DNA of 64,000 nt from Dyadobacter beijingensis DSM 21582 (GCF_000382205.1 NZ_KB907788.1:434001-498000); one strand, 5' to 3'; positions 8,692 through 17,676 are shown, numbered from the stretch's first letter. The notes: generated from the letters alone by a model not told the origin. Numbers and translations: made by a program.

Positions 8692-9222
8692 TCACTCAAA
8701 CCTGGCAACCTGGATGAGCTGGTTGTCTTCGATGTACTGGATCATGTGGCTGTCGGCTCCGCCGGCCTTGGCAATGGCGATGACATCCATTTCCTTATCG
8801 CGGGCCGTCGATGTCCATGCTTCATCGTGCGATTTGTCGGTCAGTGCATTGAAGGTCAGGTTCTTATTTTCCAGCACCGATTCGTCGATGCATTTCAATT
8901 CAGATTCCGATAGATAATCCATATCCGGTTCGGAAATGCCTTCGATCGAAAAGCGATCGACAGCGGTGAAGTAGCGGGCATAGGAAGCGCCCCCTTCCTT
9001 AACGCTTTTGTAAATATCATAAGCCAATGACGGTACCGGCCCGTTTTTCATCGCATGATATTGGTCCTGCGAAATGGTGGCACCGTATTTGACCAGATGC
9101 TTTTGCTCAGCGAAATACAGGATTTTAAATAGTTTGTGTACATCCGACCGGCCTCCCAGTTTTTTCAGGATATAGAGCAACAGGTGAATGGTTCCTTCGA
9201 TTTTTTCTTCCAATGCGTTCAT
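8692..9222 (-). CDS. Panacea-domain (SocA/DUF4065-like) antitoxin
   Basis: A 176-residue cytoplasmic protein. The Panacea domain is clear: 'DVHKLFKILYFAEQKHLVKYG' region, followed by 'QYHAMKNGPVPSLAYDIYKS', which matches the conserved 'M..GPVPS..YD' core. The domain neutralises diverse toxins in PanTA toxin-antitoxin systems and also occurs in the SocA proteolytic adaptor. I set the start at ATG 9222; an earlier in-frame start would add 53 residues of non-conserved sequence. The next gene downstream, 24 bases away, encodes a 133-residue protein that is the probable toxin. Antitoxin-first order and tight spacing fit a type II system. Confidence 0.85.
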   Translation of the reverse strand: MNALEEKIEGTIHLLLYILKKLGGRSDVHKLFKILYFAEQKHLVKYGATISQDQYHAMKNGPVPSLAYDIYKSVKEGGASYARYFTAVDRFSIEGISEPDMDYLSESELKCIDESVLENKNLTFNALTDKSHDEAWTSTARDKEMDVIAIAKAGGADSHMIQYIEDNQLIQVARFE

Positions 9223-9396
9223 AATCGGATAATTGATTGTTGAAGAACCTGCCAGGACGGCGGGCTGCGAACGAGCGAAGGAACATTTGAGTAGTACACA
9301 AAAGTAACATTTTCCCTGGGTTTGTGAAATTCCTTCCCTCATTTTTTCTCCCCATTTCTTAACACTCCCATAACTACCCACCGCCCCCTGTACCAG

Positions 9397-9404
9397 TATT
9401 TTTG
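9397..9404 (+). promoter_or_regulatory. Possible -7 box (TAnnTTTG) for the phospholipase operon
   Basis: TATTTTTG fits the Bacteroidota -7 consensus and ends 46 bases before the phospholipase start at 9451. No convincing -33 TTTG is present. Confidence 0.35.
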
Positions 9405-9450
9405 CCCCTCAAAATACTTGTAACTATTCCAACCACCCGATACTAAACCC

Positions 9451-11964
9451 ATGGATTCAAGGCGAGAATTTATTAAAAAGGCGACGATGCTGGCTGGCGG
9501 GGCTGGCTTTGCGGGCTTGTTCCCCGAGTCGGTGCAGCGGGCGATGGCGATACAGCCTGCGGCCGGTTCCACTTATCTGGATGCGGAACACGTCGTCATC
9601 CTCATGCAGGAAAACCGGTCGTTCGACCACAGCTACGGCAAGTTGCAGGGCGTACGCGGCTTCAATGACCCGCGGGCCATCGATTTGCCCAATAAAAACA
9701 AGGTTTGGCTGCAAACCGATCTCAAAGGAGATACCTACGCGCCGTTCCGGCTCGATATTAAAAATACCAAAGCCACCTGGATGCACGACCTGCCGCATTC
9801 GCGCGAGTCGCAGGTGGATGCCTACAATGGCGGGAAATACGATAAATGGCTTACTTCCAAGCGCTCGGGGCACAAGGAGTATGCGGAAATGCCGCTCACG
9901 CTCGGCTATTACGACCGGGAGGACATTCCCTTTTACTACGCATTGGCCGACGCATTCACGATCTGCGACCAGAATTTCTGCTCGTCGATGACACCTACGC
10001 ACCCGAACCGCTATTATTTGTGGTCGGGGACGATCCGCGAGAAGCCGGATATCAACTCGCTGGCGGTGCTGCGGAACAGCTATTTCTCCATCAACAAGCC
10101 CGTGAAATGGAAAACCTTCCCCGAGCGTATGCAGGAGGCCGGTATCAGCTGGAAGTTTTACCAGAACGAGGTAGGCGCCGTCATGCAGTTCCATCCCGGC
10201 AAGGGCTCGTGGCTCAGCAATTTCGGTTGCAATCCGCTGGAACGTTATGCGCAGTACCGCGTGAAGTTCTCGCCGGATTTTATCCATTATGCCCAGCTGG
10301 AAGTCGAAAATATCAAAAAGGACCTGCCCGCATTGAAGGAAAAGCTCGACGCGGCGACCGGGGCCGAAAAGGATAAACTGACCAAATCCTGGGACCAGCG
10401 CCACGCATTGCTCGAAAGACTGGAAACGGACCTGGCGGAGCATAGCGAGGAGAATTTCAAAAAGCTGTCGGTTTTTGAGCAGGAGTTGCACCGCAATGCA
10501 TTCGTAACCAACCGCAACGATCCGGATTACCTGCAATTGTCGTCGATGTATTATAAGGACGGCGATTCAGCGAAGAAAATAGACGTGCCGAAAAGCGACA
10601 TCTTTTACCAGTTCCGCAAGGATGTGAACGAGGGCAAACTGCCGGCGGTATCCTACCTGGCGGCACCGCAAAATTTCTCCGATCACCCGTCGGCCCCGTG
10701 GTATGGCGCCTGGTACATTTCCGAGACGCTGGATATTCTGACCAAAAACCCGGAGGTGTGGAAGAAAACGATTTTCATCCTCTGCTACGATGAGAATGAT
10801 GGCTATTACGACCATATCCCGCCGTTTTCGATCCCTGACCCATTCAAACCAAACTCCGGAAAAGTTTCCGAAGGCATCGATATCAAAGCCGAATACGTCA
10901 CCCTGGAACAGGACGAAAGCCAGGTGCCGAAGGCCAACGCCAGGGCCGGGGCGATCGGGCTGGGATTCCGCACGCCGCTCGTGGTGGCATCGCCGTGGTC
11001 GCGTGGCGGGAAGGTGTGCTCGCAGGTGTTCGACCACACGTCCATTATCCGGTTTCTCGAAGAATTTTGCAGTCATAAATCCAAAAAGCAGGTCCGCGAG
11101 ACGAACATTACCGAATGGCGCCGGACGATCTGCGGTAACATCAGCTCGGTATTTCAGCCCTACGACGCCTCGGCATACAAAAAGCCGACGCCGGTAAACC
11201 GCGACGAAGTGGTCTCGACCATTTACAAAGCCCAGTTTAAGGATGTGCCAGCGAATTTCAAGGCATTGACAGCCAGTGAAATAGGAGAGGTGAATGCCGG
11301 CGCTGCCACATCCTCCCATTTACCCAAACAGGAACCTGGTACGCGGCCCTCGTGCGCGCTCCCGTATGAATTGTACGCCGACGGCGCGCTTTCGGCCGAT
11401 CAGGCGACATTCGAAATCAGGCTGCATGCGGGTAAGAAGGCATTCGGCGCCAAATCGGCCGGTGCGCCATTCATTATCTATGCCATGAACCCTTATGAGG
11501 GCGAGGTGCTGCGGGTTTGGAACTATGCCGTGAAGGCGGGCGACACGCTGACGGAAACGTTCAGGCTCGATGCATTCGAAGGCGGGCAATACCACTTGCG
11601 TGTGTATGGCCCAAACGGCTATTTCCGGGAGTTTGGCGGCCACGCCCAGGAGCCGGCGGTGAGCGTCCGGTGCGGGTATTTGCTGGGTAAAAACGGTAAG
11701 CCGACGGGCGACGTGGAGCTGCTAACCATTAACCGCGGGAAAAAAGCGGCGACGATCCGTGTAACCGACAATGCCTACAACCAGCAGGATATAGAAGTAA
11801 TTGTATCTATTGAGGGAACGGTAAAAACGGTGATTCCAGCGTCGAGAAGCCATCAATGGTACGATTTCAACGTGCGAAGCGATTCGACGGGGGTTGTCCG
11901 GCGGTTTGCAGGCCGGGTGGAGACGGGTAGGGAGAGTGTGAGCGACCCTTTTATGGCCAGGTAA
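9451..11964 (+). CDS. Phosphocholine-specific phospholipase C, Tat-exported
   Basis: An 837-residue phosphoesterase of the AcpA/PLC (alkaline-phosphatase superfamily) type that hydrolyses phosphatidylcholine or sphingomyelin to phosphocholine and diglyceride or ceramide. The N-terminus 'MDSRREFIKKATMLAGGAGF' is a twin-arginine signal. The metal site is visible in 'VVILMQENRSFDHSYGKL' (residues about 50-67), later 'SSMTPTHPNRYYLWSGT', 'CYDENDGYYDHIPPF' and 'TPLVVASPWSRGGKVCSQVFDHTSIIRFLEEF'. The last 200 or so residues form the two DUF756 beta domains usual in these enzymes. Length is normal for the family. It heads an apparent three-gene operon with an unknown propeller protein and an exported TIM-barrel protein. 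Confidence 0.93.
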   Translation: MDSRREFIKKATMLAGGAGFAGLFPESVQRAMAIQPAAGSTYLDAEHVVILMQENRSFDHSYGKLQGVRGFNDPRAIDLPNKNKVWLQTDLKGDTYAPFRLDIKNTKATWMHDLPHSRESQVDAYNGGKYDKWLTSKRSGHKEYAEMPLTLGYYDREDIPFYYALADAFTICDQNFCSSMTPTHPNRYYLWSGTIREKPDINSLAVLRNSYFSINKPVKWKTFPERMQEAGISWKFYQNEVGAVMQFHPGKGSWLSNFGCNPLERYAQYRVKFSPDFIHYAQLEVENIKKDLPALKEKLDAATGAEKDKLTKSWDQRHALLERLETDLAEHSEENFKKLSVFEQELHRNAFVTNRNDPDYLQLSSMYYKDGDSAKKIDVPKSDIFYQFRKDVNEGKLPAVSYLAAPQNFSDHPSAPWYGAWYISETLDILTKNPEVWKKTIFILCYDENDGYYDHIPPFSIPDPFKPNSGKVSEGIDIKAEYVTLEQDESQVPKANARAGAIGLGFRTPLVVASPWSRGGKVCSQVFDHTSIIRFLEEFCSHKSKKQVRETNITEWRRTICGNISSVFQPYDASAYKKPTPVNRDEVVSTIYKAQFKDVPANFKALTASEIGEVNAGAATSSHLPKQEPGTRPSCALPYELYADGALSADQATFEIRLHAGKKAFGAKSAGAPFIIYAMNPYEGEVLRVWNYAVKAGDTLTETFRLDAFEGGQYHLRVYGPNGYFREFGGHAQEPAVSVRCGYLLGKNGKPTGDVELLTINRGKKAATIRVTDNAYNQQDIEVIVSIEGTVKTVIPASRSHQWYDFNVRSDSTGVVRRFAGRVETGRESVSDPFMAR

Positions 11965-12014
11965 CCGTTTGGTCATTAAAGTAAACATTTCTCAACACCA
12001 CCTGTTCATCATTT

Positions 12015-14051
12015 ATGTCGACAAAATCTAAAACCGTGCATTTCCTGGCCGACCCGGGAAACGGCACGCAGGTAAGCCGTGCGCTTGCGAAAGTGTTCGG
12101 TGTTTCAACGGATGCGCCTGTACTGCTGGCGGAAATGGAAGTATCGTCTTCCGGCTTCGACCTTGACATTCCGGAAACTGATTCCGGCTACTATTACATG
12201 GTGCTGCGTATCGATTCGTACAGCCTGAATGGCGGTTCTGCGGATACGGGCAACCGTAATGTGACGCTCCTGGCCGTTTTCGATGCCTCGGCCGGCACGG
12301 TTTCCGTGGGTGCGCAATCCACGATCGCCTGTGCGTATGCATTCGCACGTTTCCTGCGGGTGGGCGACGACGGTTATCCGGCGATCCAGGGAGAAACCCG
12401 GCGTATCGGCATTGCCTTTGCTATGAAAAATAACTTTACAGGCACGGACGGTACCATTTCGAAAGTAATTTCTTCGTCACCTAACGGGTTGGAAACGAAC
12501 AGCTTTCCGCTTTTTAATTTTCTTTCCAATTTATTGTATTACAGCCTTACCGAGGCGTCGGTGTACCAGCAGTTTGTGTCGCTGGCGTCGCCGGACAGCC
12601 CGGCGAGATCGTTTCTGGGGGCGCTGATGCATTTGGTATACAACCCATTTACGAATGTTCAGCAGATCTATGCATTGATCAGCGGGCAAACGCAGGTTTT
12701 CGAACCGTCATTGCCCACGCTCGACCTGCCGCCGCACAAAACGCCGGTCCCCGATCAATGGACGCTGACCATTAAACGCAACGATTCCGGCTCGCGGAAC
12801 TTTCTCATCAGCGGCACGGCTTTCGTTGTCTTCGATAAGGAGGATAAGGCGTGGATTACCAATAACTTCCGGGCGGGAACGGCCTTTTCAGGGACACATG
12901 CGATGATCCTCAACCCGGACGGCTCGCCGAATGAACTGTCGCCGTTGTTCGGCGGCGGAATTCTCGGTTCCGGGTTTGGCGCGGCCATCGATCCCAAACG
13001 CGAGACGATCGCGATCGGCAACTATGGCTGGGGGCCGGTGGATTTTAACCCGGAAACCGGCAGCATTTCCGTTTTTTCCTACGATGGCAAGGTGCAATGC
13101 CCGCCAAACGGCCATACCAACGGCCTGTGCCGCGTACAGGGCATGACGTACGACAAGGACGGCAACTTGTGGATGGCCTCGATCGGTTCGCAAAAGCCGA
13201 TGGCGCCCGCGCCGGACCCGGTTTACACTTTTCCAAACCAGAACAGCGCATTGGTCGTCTACCTCGGCGGCGATCCCAACCGGATGATTTCTTTCGACAA
13301 CTTCCTCGACCAGCCAAGCCCCTACCACGCGACATTCGATGTTGTGATCGACAGCGAGGGCAACGGCATCGTTTCCAATATCGGTAATGCCGATTATGGC
13401 CTTCAATCGTCGGTATACAAGTTCCGCATCGAGAACGACCAGCTCGTTTACGTGGCGCATTGGGTGAGCGACTATGTGAACCCGCGCAACCCGGCTTCGG
13501 TGGGTTACGAACAGTTCAGGCAGGTGACGGTGAATGCGCAGAATGAGATTTTCGTAGGCGGGGTTACCAGCAGTCGCGTTGTGAAGCTGGATTCATCCTT
13601 ACAAAATGTATTAAAAGTATTTACCAAAAACGTGAATGCCGCCTGGGGTGTGCGGATGGACAAGGCGGGCGTGCTTTATGTAGCCAATTTCGCCCAGGAA
13701 AAAGGCCGGAACAGCGCCATCGACAGCTTCGATATGCATGGGCCGTTCGGGGTGACGGTGATCTACAACGAGGACGAAAGTACCTCGCACCTGATGACGG
13801 TCCCCACGGGCGGCTCGGGCGTCACGCTTGCGAACGGTCAGCCGCTCTACGGCAGCCAGGAAGGCCCGTTGGGCAGAACTTTCAAGCCTTGCTATGAACC
13901 CATCATGCGCCTGACGTCAACGAATGTCGACGCTGCCGGCAACGTGTGGGCGATGAATAACTGGAAACCATCGGTGTACGTGGATATCAAAGACAATCCG
14001 GGCGGCGACGGTGTGGTGATATTCGTAGGCGTGGCAGAGCCGGCGGTTTAA
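12015..14051 (+). CDS. Unknown protein with C-terminal NHL/SMP-30-like beta-propeller
   Basis: A 678-residue protein I cannot name. No signal peptide, membrane segment or lipobox is seen. The first 220 or so residues are rich in beta strands with no recognised family. From about residue 250 on, repeated blade-like segments occur: 'SGTAFVVFDKEDKAWITNNF', 'GMTYDKDGNLWMASIGS', 'FDVVIDSEGNGIVSNIG', 'VTVNAQNEIFVGGVTS', 'WGVRMDKAGVLYVANF' and 'TNVDAAGNVWAMNNW'. These have the D-x-x-G-N-hydrophobic-W/Y pattern of NHL, SMP-30 or streptogramin-lyase propellers. It follows the phospholipase stop by 50 bases and precedes the next start by 28, so it is probably in that operon. Function unknown. Confidence 0.75.
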   Translation: MSTKSKTVHFLADPGNGTQVSRALAKVFGVSTDAPVLLAEMEVSSSGFDLDIPETDSGYYYMVLRIDSYSLNGGSADTGNRNVTLLAVFDASAGTVSVGAQSTIACAYAFARFLRVGDDGYPAIQGETRRIGIAFAMKNNFTGTDGTISKVISSSPNGLETNSFPLFNFLSNLLYYSLTEASVYQQFVSLASPDSPARSFLGALMHLVYNPFTNVQQIYALISGQTQVFEPSLPTLDLPPHKTPVPDQWTLTIKRNDSGSRNFLISGTAFVVFDKEDKAWITNNFRAGTAFSGTHAMILNPDGSPNELSPLFGGGILGSGFGAAIDPKRETIAIGNYGWGPVDFNPETGSISVFSYDGKVQCPPNGHTNGLCRVQGMTYDKDGNLWMASIGSQKPMAPAPDPVYTFPNQNSALVVYLGGDPNRMISFDNFLDQPSPYHATFDVVIDSEGNGIVSNIGNADYGLQSSVYKFRIENDQLVYVAHWVSDYVNPRNPASVGYEQFRQVTVNAQNEIFVGGVTSSRVVKLDSSLQNVLKVFTKNVNAAWGVRMDKAGVLYVANFAQEKGRNSAIDSFDMHGPFGVTVIYNEDESTSHLMTVPTGGSGVTLANGQPLYGSQEGPLGRTFKPCYEPIMRLTSTNVDAAGNVWAMNNWKPSVYVDIKDNPGGDGVVIFVGVAEPAV

Positions 14052-14079
14052 CCATTCAATCATTCAAAAACTAACCAAC

Positions 14080-14961
14080 GTGATCCAAAAACTACTTCTG
14101 GCGGGCTTTCTGCTTGCTACGTTGCCGGCTTTGGGCCAGAAAGGCAGCATTTACGCCCGCGAAAACCTTATTGCGTGGTGCATTGTGCCGTTTGATTCCA
14201 AAGAGCGCAACCCGGAACAGCGGGCCGAGATGCTGAACAAGCTCGGATTCACCATGCTCGCCTACGACTGGCGCGAGAAACATATTCCCGAATTCGATGC
14301 GGAGCTGGAAGCTTTGAAAAAACACCATATTAAATTGCAGGCATTCTGGCTGTATTCCGGCCCGAACCCGGAAAATGACAAGAACCTGCCCATTATCCTG
14401 GATTTGCTGAAAAGACACGGCGTGAAAACCGAAATCTGGTGCATGATCGGTGGGATCAAAGACATGGACAAGATGACCCAGCAGCAGAAGGTCGAAGCCG
14501 TAGCGAAACCGGTAGCCTACATCGCCGACAAGGCCGCGGAAATAGGCTGTACCGTAGGCCTTTACAATCACGGAGGCTGGTATGGTGTGCCCGAAAACCA
14601 GCTGGAAGTAATGGGTTATCTCAAACGGCCGAATATCGGGATCGTTTACAACCTCCACCATGCGGAAGACGACATCGAACGTTTCCCGAAATTTTTCCCG
14701 AAAATCCTGCCGCATTTAATGGCCGTCAACCTGATGGGCCTTCAAAAAGGCAACCCCGTAAAAGTGGTGCCGATCGGGGAGGGTGATGCCGAAGCAGACA
14801 TGATCCGCATCATCCGCGAAAGCGCCTACCGCGGTCCGATCGGCATCATCAACGAAGAAACTGCCCCCGACGCCGAGGTGGGGTTGACGATGAATGTGGA
14901 AGGCTTGAAAAAGATATTGAAACAGCAGGGGGATTCGGGGGCGTTGAGGAGTTATGAATAG
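14080..14961 (+). CDS. Exported xylose-isomerase-like TIM-barrel protein (sugar phosphate isomerase/epimerase family)
   Basis: A 293-residue protein. The start is a GTG at 14080, chosen because it begins a clean signal peptide ('QKLLLAGFLLATLPALGQ'). The mature part has the AP-endonuclease-2/xylose isomerase-like TIM-barrel pattern: 'TMLAYDWREKHIPEFDAELE', 'CMIGGIKDMDKMTQQQK', 'TVGLYNHGGWYGVPENQLEV' (His in the metal site), 'IVYNLHHAEDDIERFP', 'LMAVNLMGLQ' and 'GPIGIINEETAPDAE'. Family members isomerise or epimerise sugars or inositol derivatives; most are cytoplasmic, so the export signal is notable. It is last in the phospholipase operon. Substrate not predictable. Confidence 0.85.
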   Translation: MIQKLLLAGFLLATLPALGQKGSIYARENLIAWCIVPFDSKERNPEQRAEMLNKLGFTMLAYDWREKHIPEFDAELEALKKHHIKLQAFWLYSGPNPENDKNLPIILDLLKRHGVKTEIWCMIGGIKDMDKMTQQQKVEAVAKPVAYIADKAAEIGCTVGLYNHGGWYGVPENQLEVMGYLKRPNIGIVYNLHHAEDDIERFPKFFPKILPHLMAVNLMGLQKGNPVKVVPIGEGDAEADMIRIIRESAYRGPIGIINEETAPDAEVGLTMNVEGLKKILKQQGDSGALRSYE

Positions 14962-15166
14962 AAATCAGGAAGAAAGGGAGGATGTAGGACAGGTATTCGT
15001 GCTCAGGATGGGATAACGATGATAGCATATGGGAACATCAGACGGGCTTCTTTGTCCGGTTTAAAAAGCAGAATGTTCGGAATCGGACAAAGGGAGTGGG
15101 TTAGGGTTTTCTGGAAAGTGCATTTAATGCGCTACAAGGCTGTTTTTTGATTTTGGCACAGCATTA

Positions 15167-15182
15167 TTTAACCATTGGTAAC
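15167..15182 (+). promoter_or_regulatory. ACCA-W-TGGT palindrome, possible operator shared with the region before 21595
   Basis: TTTAACCATTGGTAAC contains the palindrome core ACCA-T-TGGT. A copy with one changed base in the first 15 positions lies at 21450-21464 upstream of the short AraC-type gene. Both copies lie in non-coding DNA before a gene. A common regulator binding site is an inference. Confidence 0.4.
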
Positions 15183-15200
15183 GCAAGATTGCTGTTAGCC

Positions 15201-15251
15201 ATGAAAAGAACATTTCGCCCCTCACGCAAAGAGGGGCGGCCATTTTTTTGA
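15201..15251 (+). CDS. Possible 16-codon leader peptide before the permease gene
   Basis: ATG at 15201 opens a 16-codon frame (MKRTFRPSRKEGRPFF) that stops at 15249-15251, 19 bases before the permease ATG. Its second half is the same sequence that folds into the terminator-like hairpin 15216-15249, so ribosome position could decide whether the hairpin forms. Four basic Arg/Lys pairs give no obvious amino-acid sensor. It may be chance; only the overlap with the hairpin makes it worth listing. Confidence 0.25.
   Translation: MKRTFRPSRKEGRPFF
15216..15249 (+). terminator. Terminator-like hairpin in the permease leader (attenuator candidate)
   Basis: A perfect 8-base-pair GC-rich stem (15216-15223 with 15231-15238), a 7-base loop and, four bases on, seven T residues (15243-15249). 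It ends 21 bases before the permease start rather than after a gene, with the nearest upstream stop 255 bases away, which is more like an attenuator than the end of an operon. Confidence 0.55.
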
Positions 15252-15270
15252 GAACCCAATCGCCTGACCC

Positions 15271-17640
15271 ATGATCCGCAACTACTTCAAGATCGCGTTC
15301 CGCAGTCTTTTCAAGAATAAGACATTTTCGGCTATCAATGTCCTGGGGCTCGCGATGGGCATGGCGTGCAGCCTGATGATCATGCTATGGATCCGCGACG
15401 AGCTGGCGGTGGATGCGTTCCATGCGAATAAAGACCAATTGTACCGCATTTATATGCGCGAATATTTCAGCGGAAAGGTGCAGGGCGTGATCTGGACGCC
15501 GGGGCCGCTGGCCGAGGAACTGAAAAAATCGGTGCCCGAAATCGAAATGACGACGCCGTTTTCCTGGACCTCGCCGCAGACTTTCTCCGTGGGTACCAAA
15601 AAGCACAAGCAGGAAACGAACTTCGCGAGCAGCGATTTTTTCAAAATGTTCAGCTACAAGCTGCTGCAAGGCACGCCCGCCGCCGCACTGCGCGACCGCG
15701 GCAGCATTGCCATTTCCAGGCGTATGGCCGAGGCATTTTTCGGCAGCCCGGAGGCGGCCATCGGCAAGGCGATCCGGTACGATAACCGCAAAGAAATGAC
15801 CGTCAGCGCCGTCTTTGAAAACATCGGCGCTAATAGTACGCTCAAATTCGACTGCCTGATGACCTGGGATGCTTACGTGGACGACAACAGCTGGGCCACG
15901 CACTGGGGCAATACCGATCCGCTGACATTCTTCAAACTTCGCAAAGATGCCGATCCGGCCAAAGTGGAAGCTAAAATGCGCCGCTTGCTCGATAAAACCA
16001 ACCGGGATGAGGGCAAGCCGTTCAAAACGCAGCTGGCCATGCAGCCTTTTCACGAGTATTACCTGCACAGCAATATCAAGGACGCGCATATGGCCGGCGG
16101 CCGTATTGAATATGTGCAGCTTTTCAGTTTTGTGGCCGTGTTTATCCTGCTTATTGCATGCATTAATTTCATGAACCTCGCTACGGCCCGTTCGTCGCGG
16201 CGCGCGAAAGAAGTGGGCGTGCGGAAGGTAGTGGGCGCGATGCGCTCAATGCTGGCAGGGCAATTTATGGGCGAGGCCATGCTCATTGCCGCACTTTCGG
16301 CGGTACTGGCGGTGACGCTCGTGGCACTGCTGCTGCCCGCGTTCAATCATCTCACAGGCAAGCAAATGCTGCTGCCGCTGTCGGAGCCGGTGTTCTGGGG
16401 TGTTATCGCCGGGTTACTGGCGATGACCGGCCTGCTGGCCGGGAGCTATCCGGCCCTGTTCCTGTCGTCGCTCAGCCCGGTGCGCATTCTCAAAGGCACA
16501 TTGAAATTCGATTCCAGCTCGGTATGGGTGCGGCAGGGGTTGGTGGTATTCCAGTTCGGGCTGTCGGTGATCCTGATCGTAGGTATGATCATCATTTACA
16601 GGCAGGTAGGTTTTGTCCAAAACAAAAACCTCGGTTTCGACCGTGAAAATCTCATTTACTTCCCCATCGAAGGCGAATTGTCCGCTAAGTACAATGTGCT
16701 TAAAGAAGAACTCGCGCAGGTACCGGGCGTGCAGCAGGTGTCGCATATGACGGCCACACCGGCCTCCAACGGCAATGGTGCCGACGGCATTACCTGGCCC
16801 GGCGGCGATCCGAATGGGCAGGTGCGGTTTACGCCAGTAGGGGTAGGGTATGATTTTGCCAAAACAATGGGCCTGAAAGTGGTAGAAGGCCGCGATTTCT
16901 CGAAATCTTTCCCGACCGACTCCACCGGTTTCCTTATTAATGAAACCGCATTGAAAATGATGGGCTACAAAGACCCGATCGGTCGGCAGATCAACTGGGG
17001 TAAATCCAAGGGCACGATCGTCGGTATTTTGAAGGACTTTCATTTCCAGTCGCTGCACACGGCCATTCGCCCGATGATTGCCTACCTGGGCGCGCGGGAG
17101 CCGCAGGGCGTCGTGATGATCCGCATCGGGGCGGGCAAAACGCCCGAGACGTTGGCGGCGTTGCAGCAAATCGTCCAGAAACTGAACCCCGATGTGCCGT
17201 TCACCTACGCATTTACCGACCAGGAATATGCGCGGCAGTACCAGAGCGAGCAGATTGTGGGCAAGCTGGCGGGCTACTTCGCTTTTCTGGCGGTATTCAT
17301 TTCCTGCCTCGGCCTGTTCGGGCTGGCTACATTCACGGCCGAGCAGCGCACGAAGGAAATCGGCGTGCGTAAAGTGCTGGGGGCGTCGGTAGCGGGCATT
17401 GTGGCGCTGCTTTCGAAGGACTTTCTCAAACTGGTCGTCATGGCCATCGTACTCGCATCGCCGGTAGCGTGGTATGTGATGAAGCAATGGCTGCAAGGCT
17501 TTGCTTACCAGATCGATATCGAGTGGTGGATGTTCGCCCTGGCCGGTATCATCGCCGTCCTGATCGCCGTTTTTACGATCAGTTTCCAGTCGGTACGGGC
17601 GGCGCTGATGAACCCGGTGAAGAGTTTGCGGAGCGAGTAG
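15271..17640 (+). CDS. MacB/FtsX-family ABC transporter permease
   Basis: A 789-residue inner-membrane protein. It begins 'MIRNYFKIAFRSLFKNKTFS', typical of the large Cytophagales permeases, with a first membrane helix at about residues 20-43, then a long periplasmic MacB-type domain, three helices around residues 285-410 ending in 'GSYPALFLSSLSPVRILKG', a second periplasmic domain, and a repeated FtsX unit near the C-terminus ('RTKEIGVRKVLGASVAGIV'; compare 'RAKEVGVRKVVGAMRSMLA' in the first half). The internal repeat shows two fused FtsX domains. No ATPase gene is adjacent. Such proteins export peptides, antibiotics or lipoprotein-linked cargo by a mechanotransmission cycle; cargo here is unknown. 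Confidence 0.92.
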   Translation: MIRNYFKIAFRSLFKNKTFSAINVLGLAMGMACSLMIMLWIRDELAVDAFHANKDQLYRIYMREYFSGKVQGVIWTPGPLAEELKKSVPEIEMTTPFSWTSPQTFSVGTKKHKQETNFASSDFFKMFSYKLLQGTPAAALRDRGSIAISRRMAEAFFGSPEAAIGKAIRYDNRKEMTVSAVFENIGANSTLKFDCLMTWDAYVDDNSWATHWGNTDPLTFFKLRKDADPAKVEAKMRRLLDKTNRDEGKPFKTQLAMQPFHEYYLHSNIKDAHMAGGRIEYVQLFSFVAVFILLIACINFMNLATARSSRRAKEVGVRKVVGAMRSMLAGQFMGEAMLIAALSAVLAVTLVALLLPAFNHLTGKQMLLPLSEPVFWGVIAGLLAMTGLLAGSYPALFLSSLSPVRILKGTLKFDSSSVWVRQGLVVFQFGLSVILIVGMIIIYRQVGFVQNKNLGFDRENLIYFPIEGELSAKYNVLKEELAQVPGVQQVSHMTATPASNGNGADGITWPGGDPNGQVRFTPVGVGYDFAKTMGLKVVEGRDFSKSFPTDSTGFLINETALKMMGYKDPIGRQINWGKSKGTIVGILKDFHFQSLHTAIRPMIAYLGAREPQGVVMIRIGAGKTPETLAALQQIVQKLNPDVPFTYAFTDQEYARQYQSEQIVGKLAGYFAFLAVFISCLGLFGLATFTAEQRTKEIGVRKVLGASVAGIVALLSKDFLKLVVMAIVLASPVAWYVMKQWLQGFAYQIDIEWWMFALAGIIAVLIAVFTISFQSVRAALMNPVKSLRSE

Positions 17641-17643
17641 GGC

Positions 17644-17676
17644 GTTGACGGCCGACCGCTGACGGCCGTTGGCGGT
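17644..17676. repeat. Short GC-rich palindromic repeat related to the 23184-23330 cluster
   Basis: Just after the permease stop. It includes a 14-base stretch (17654-17667) that is the exact reverse complement of a unit in the repeat cluster at 23244-23257, and is flanked by near-complementary ends (TTGAC...GTCAA). It looks like a single copy of a dispersed intergenic element. Confidence 0.5.

Larger units (their letters stand above)
14962..15270 (+). other. 309-base non-coding leader region before the permease gene
   Basis: No gene of ordinary size. The first half has no recognisable element. The second half holds a palindrome-like motif (15167-15182), a 16-codon open frame (15201-15251) and a terminator-like hairpin (15216-15249), all before the permease start at 15271. 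These are listed separately. Confidence 0.7.

Noticed and set aside
9457..10536. 359-codon open frame on the minus strand
   Set aside because: Antisense to the phospholipase gene, whose motifs are clear; the product shows no domain.
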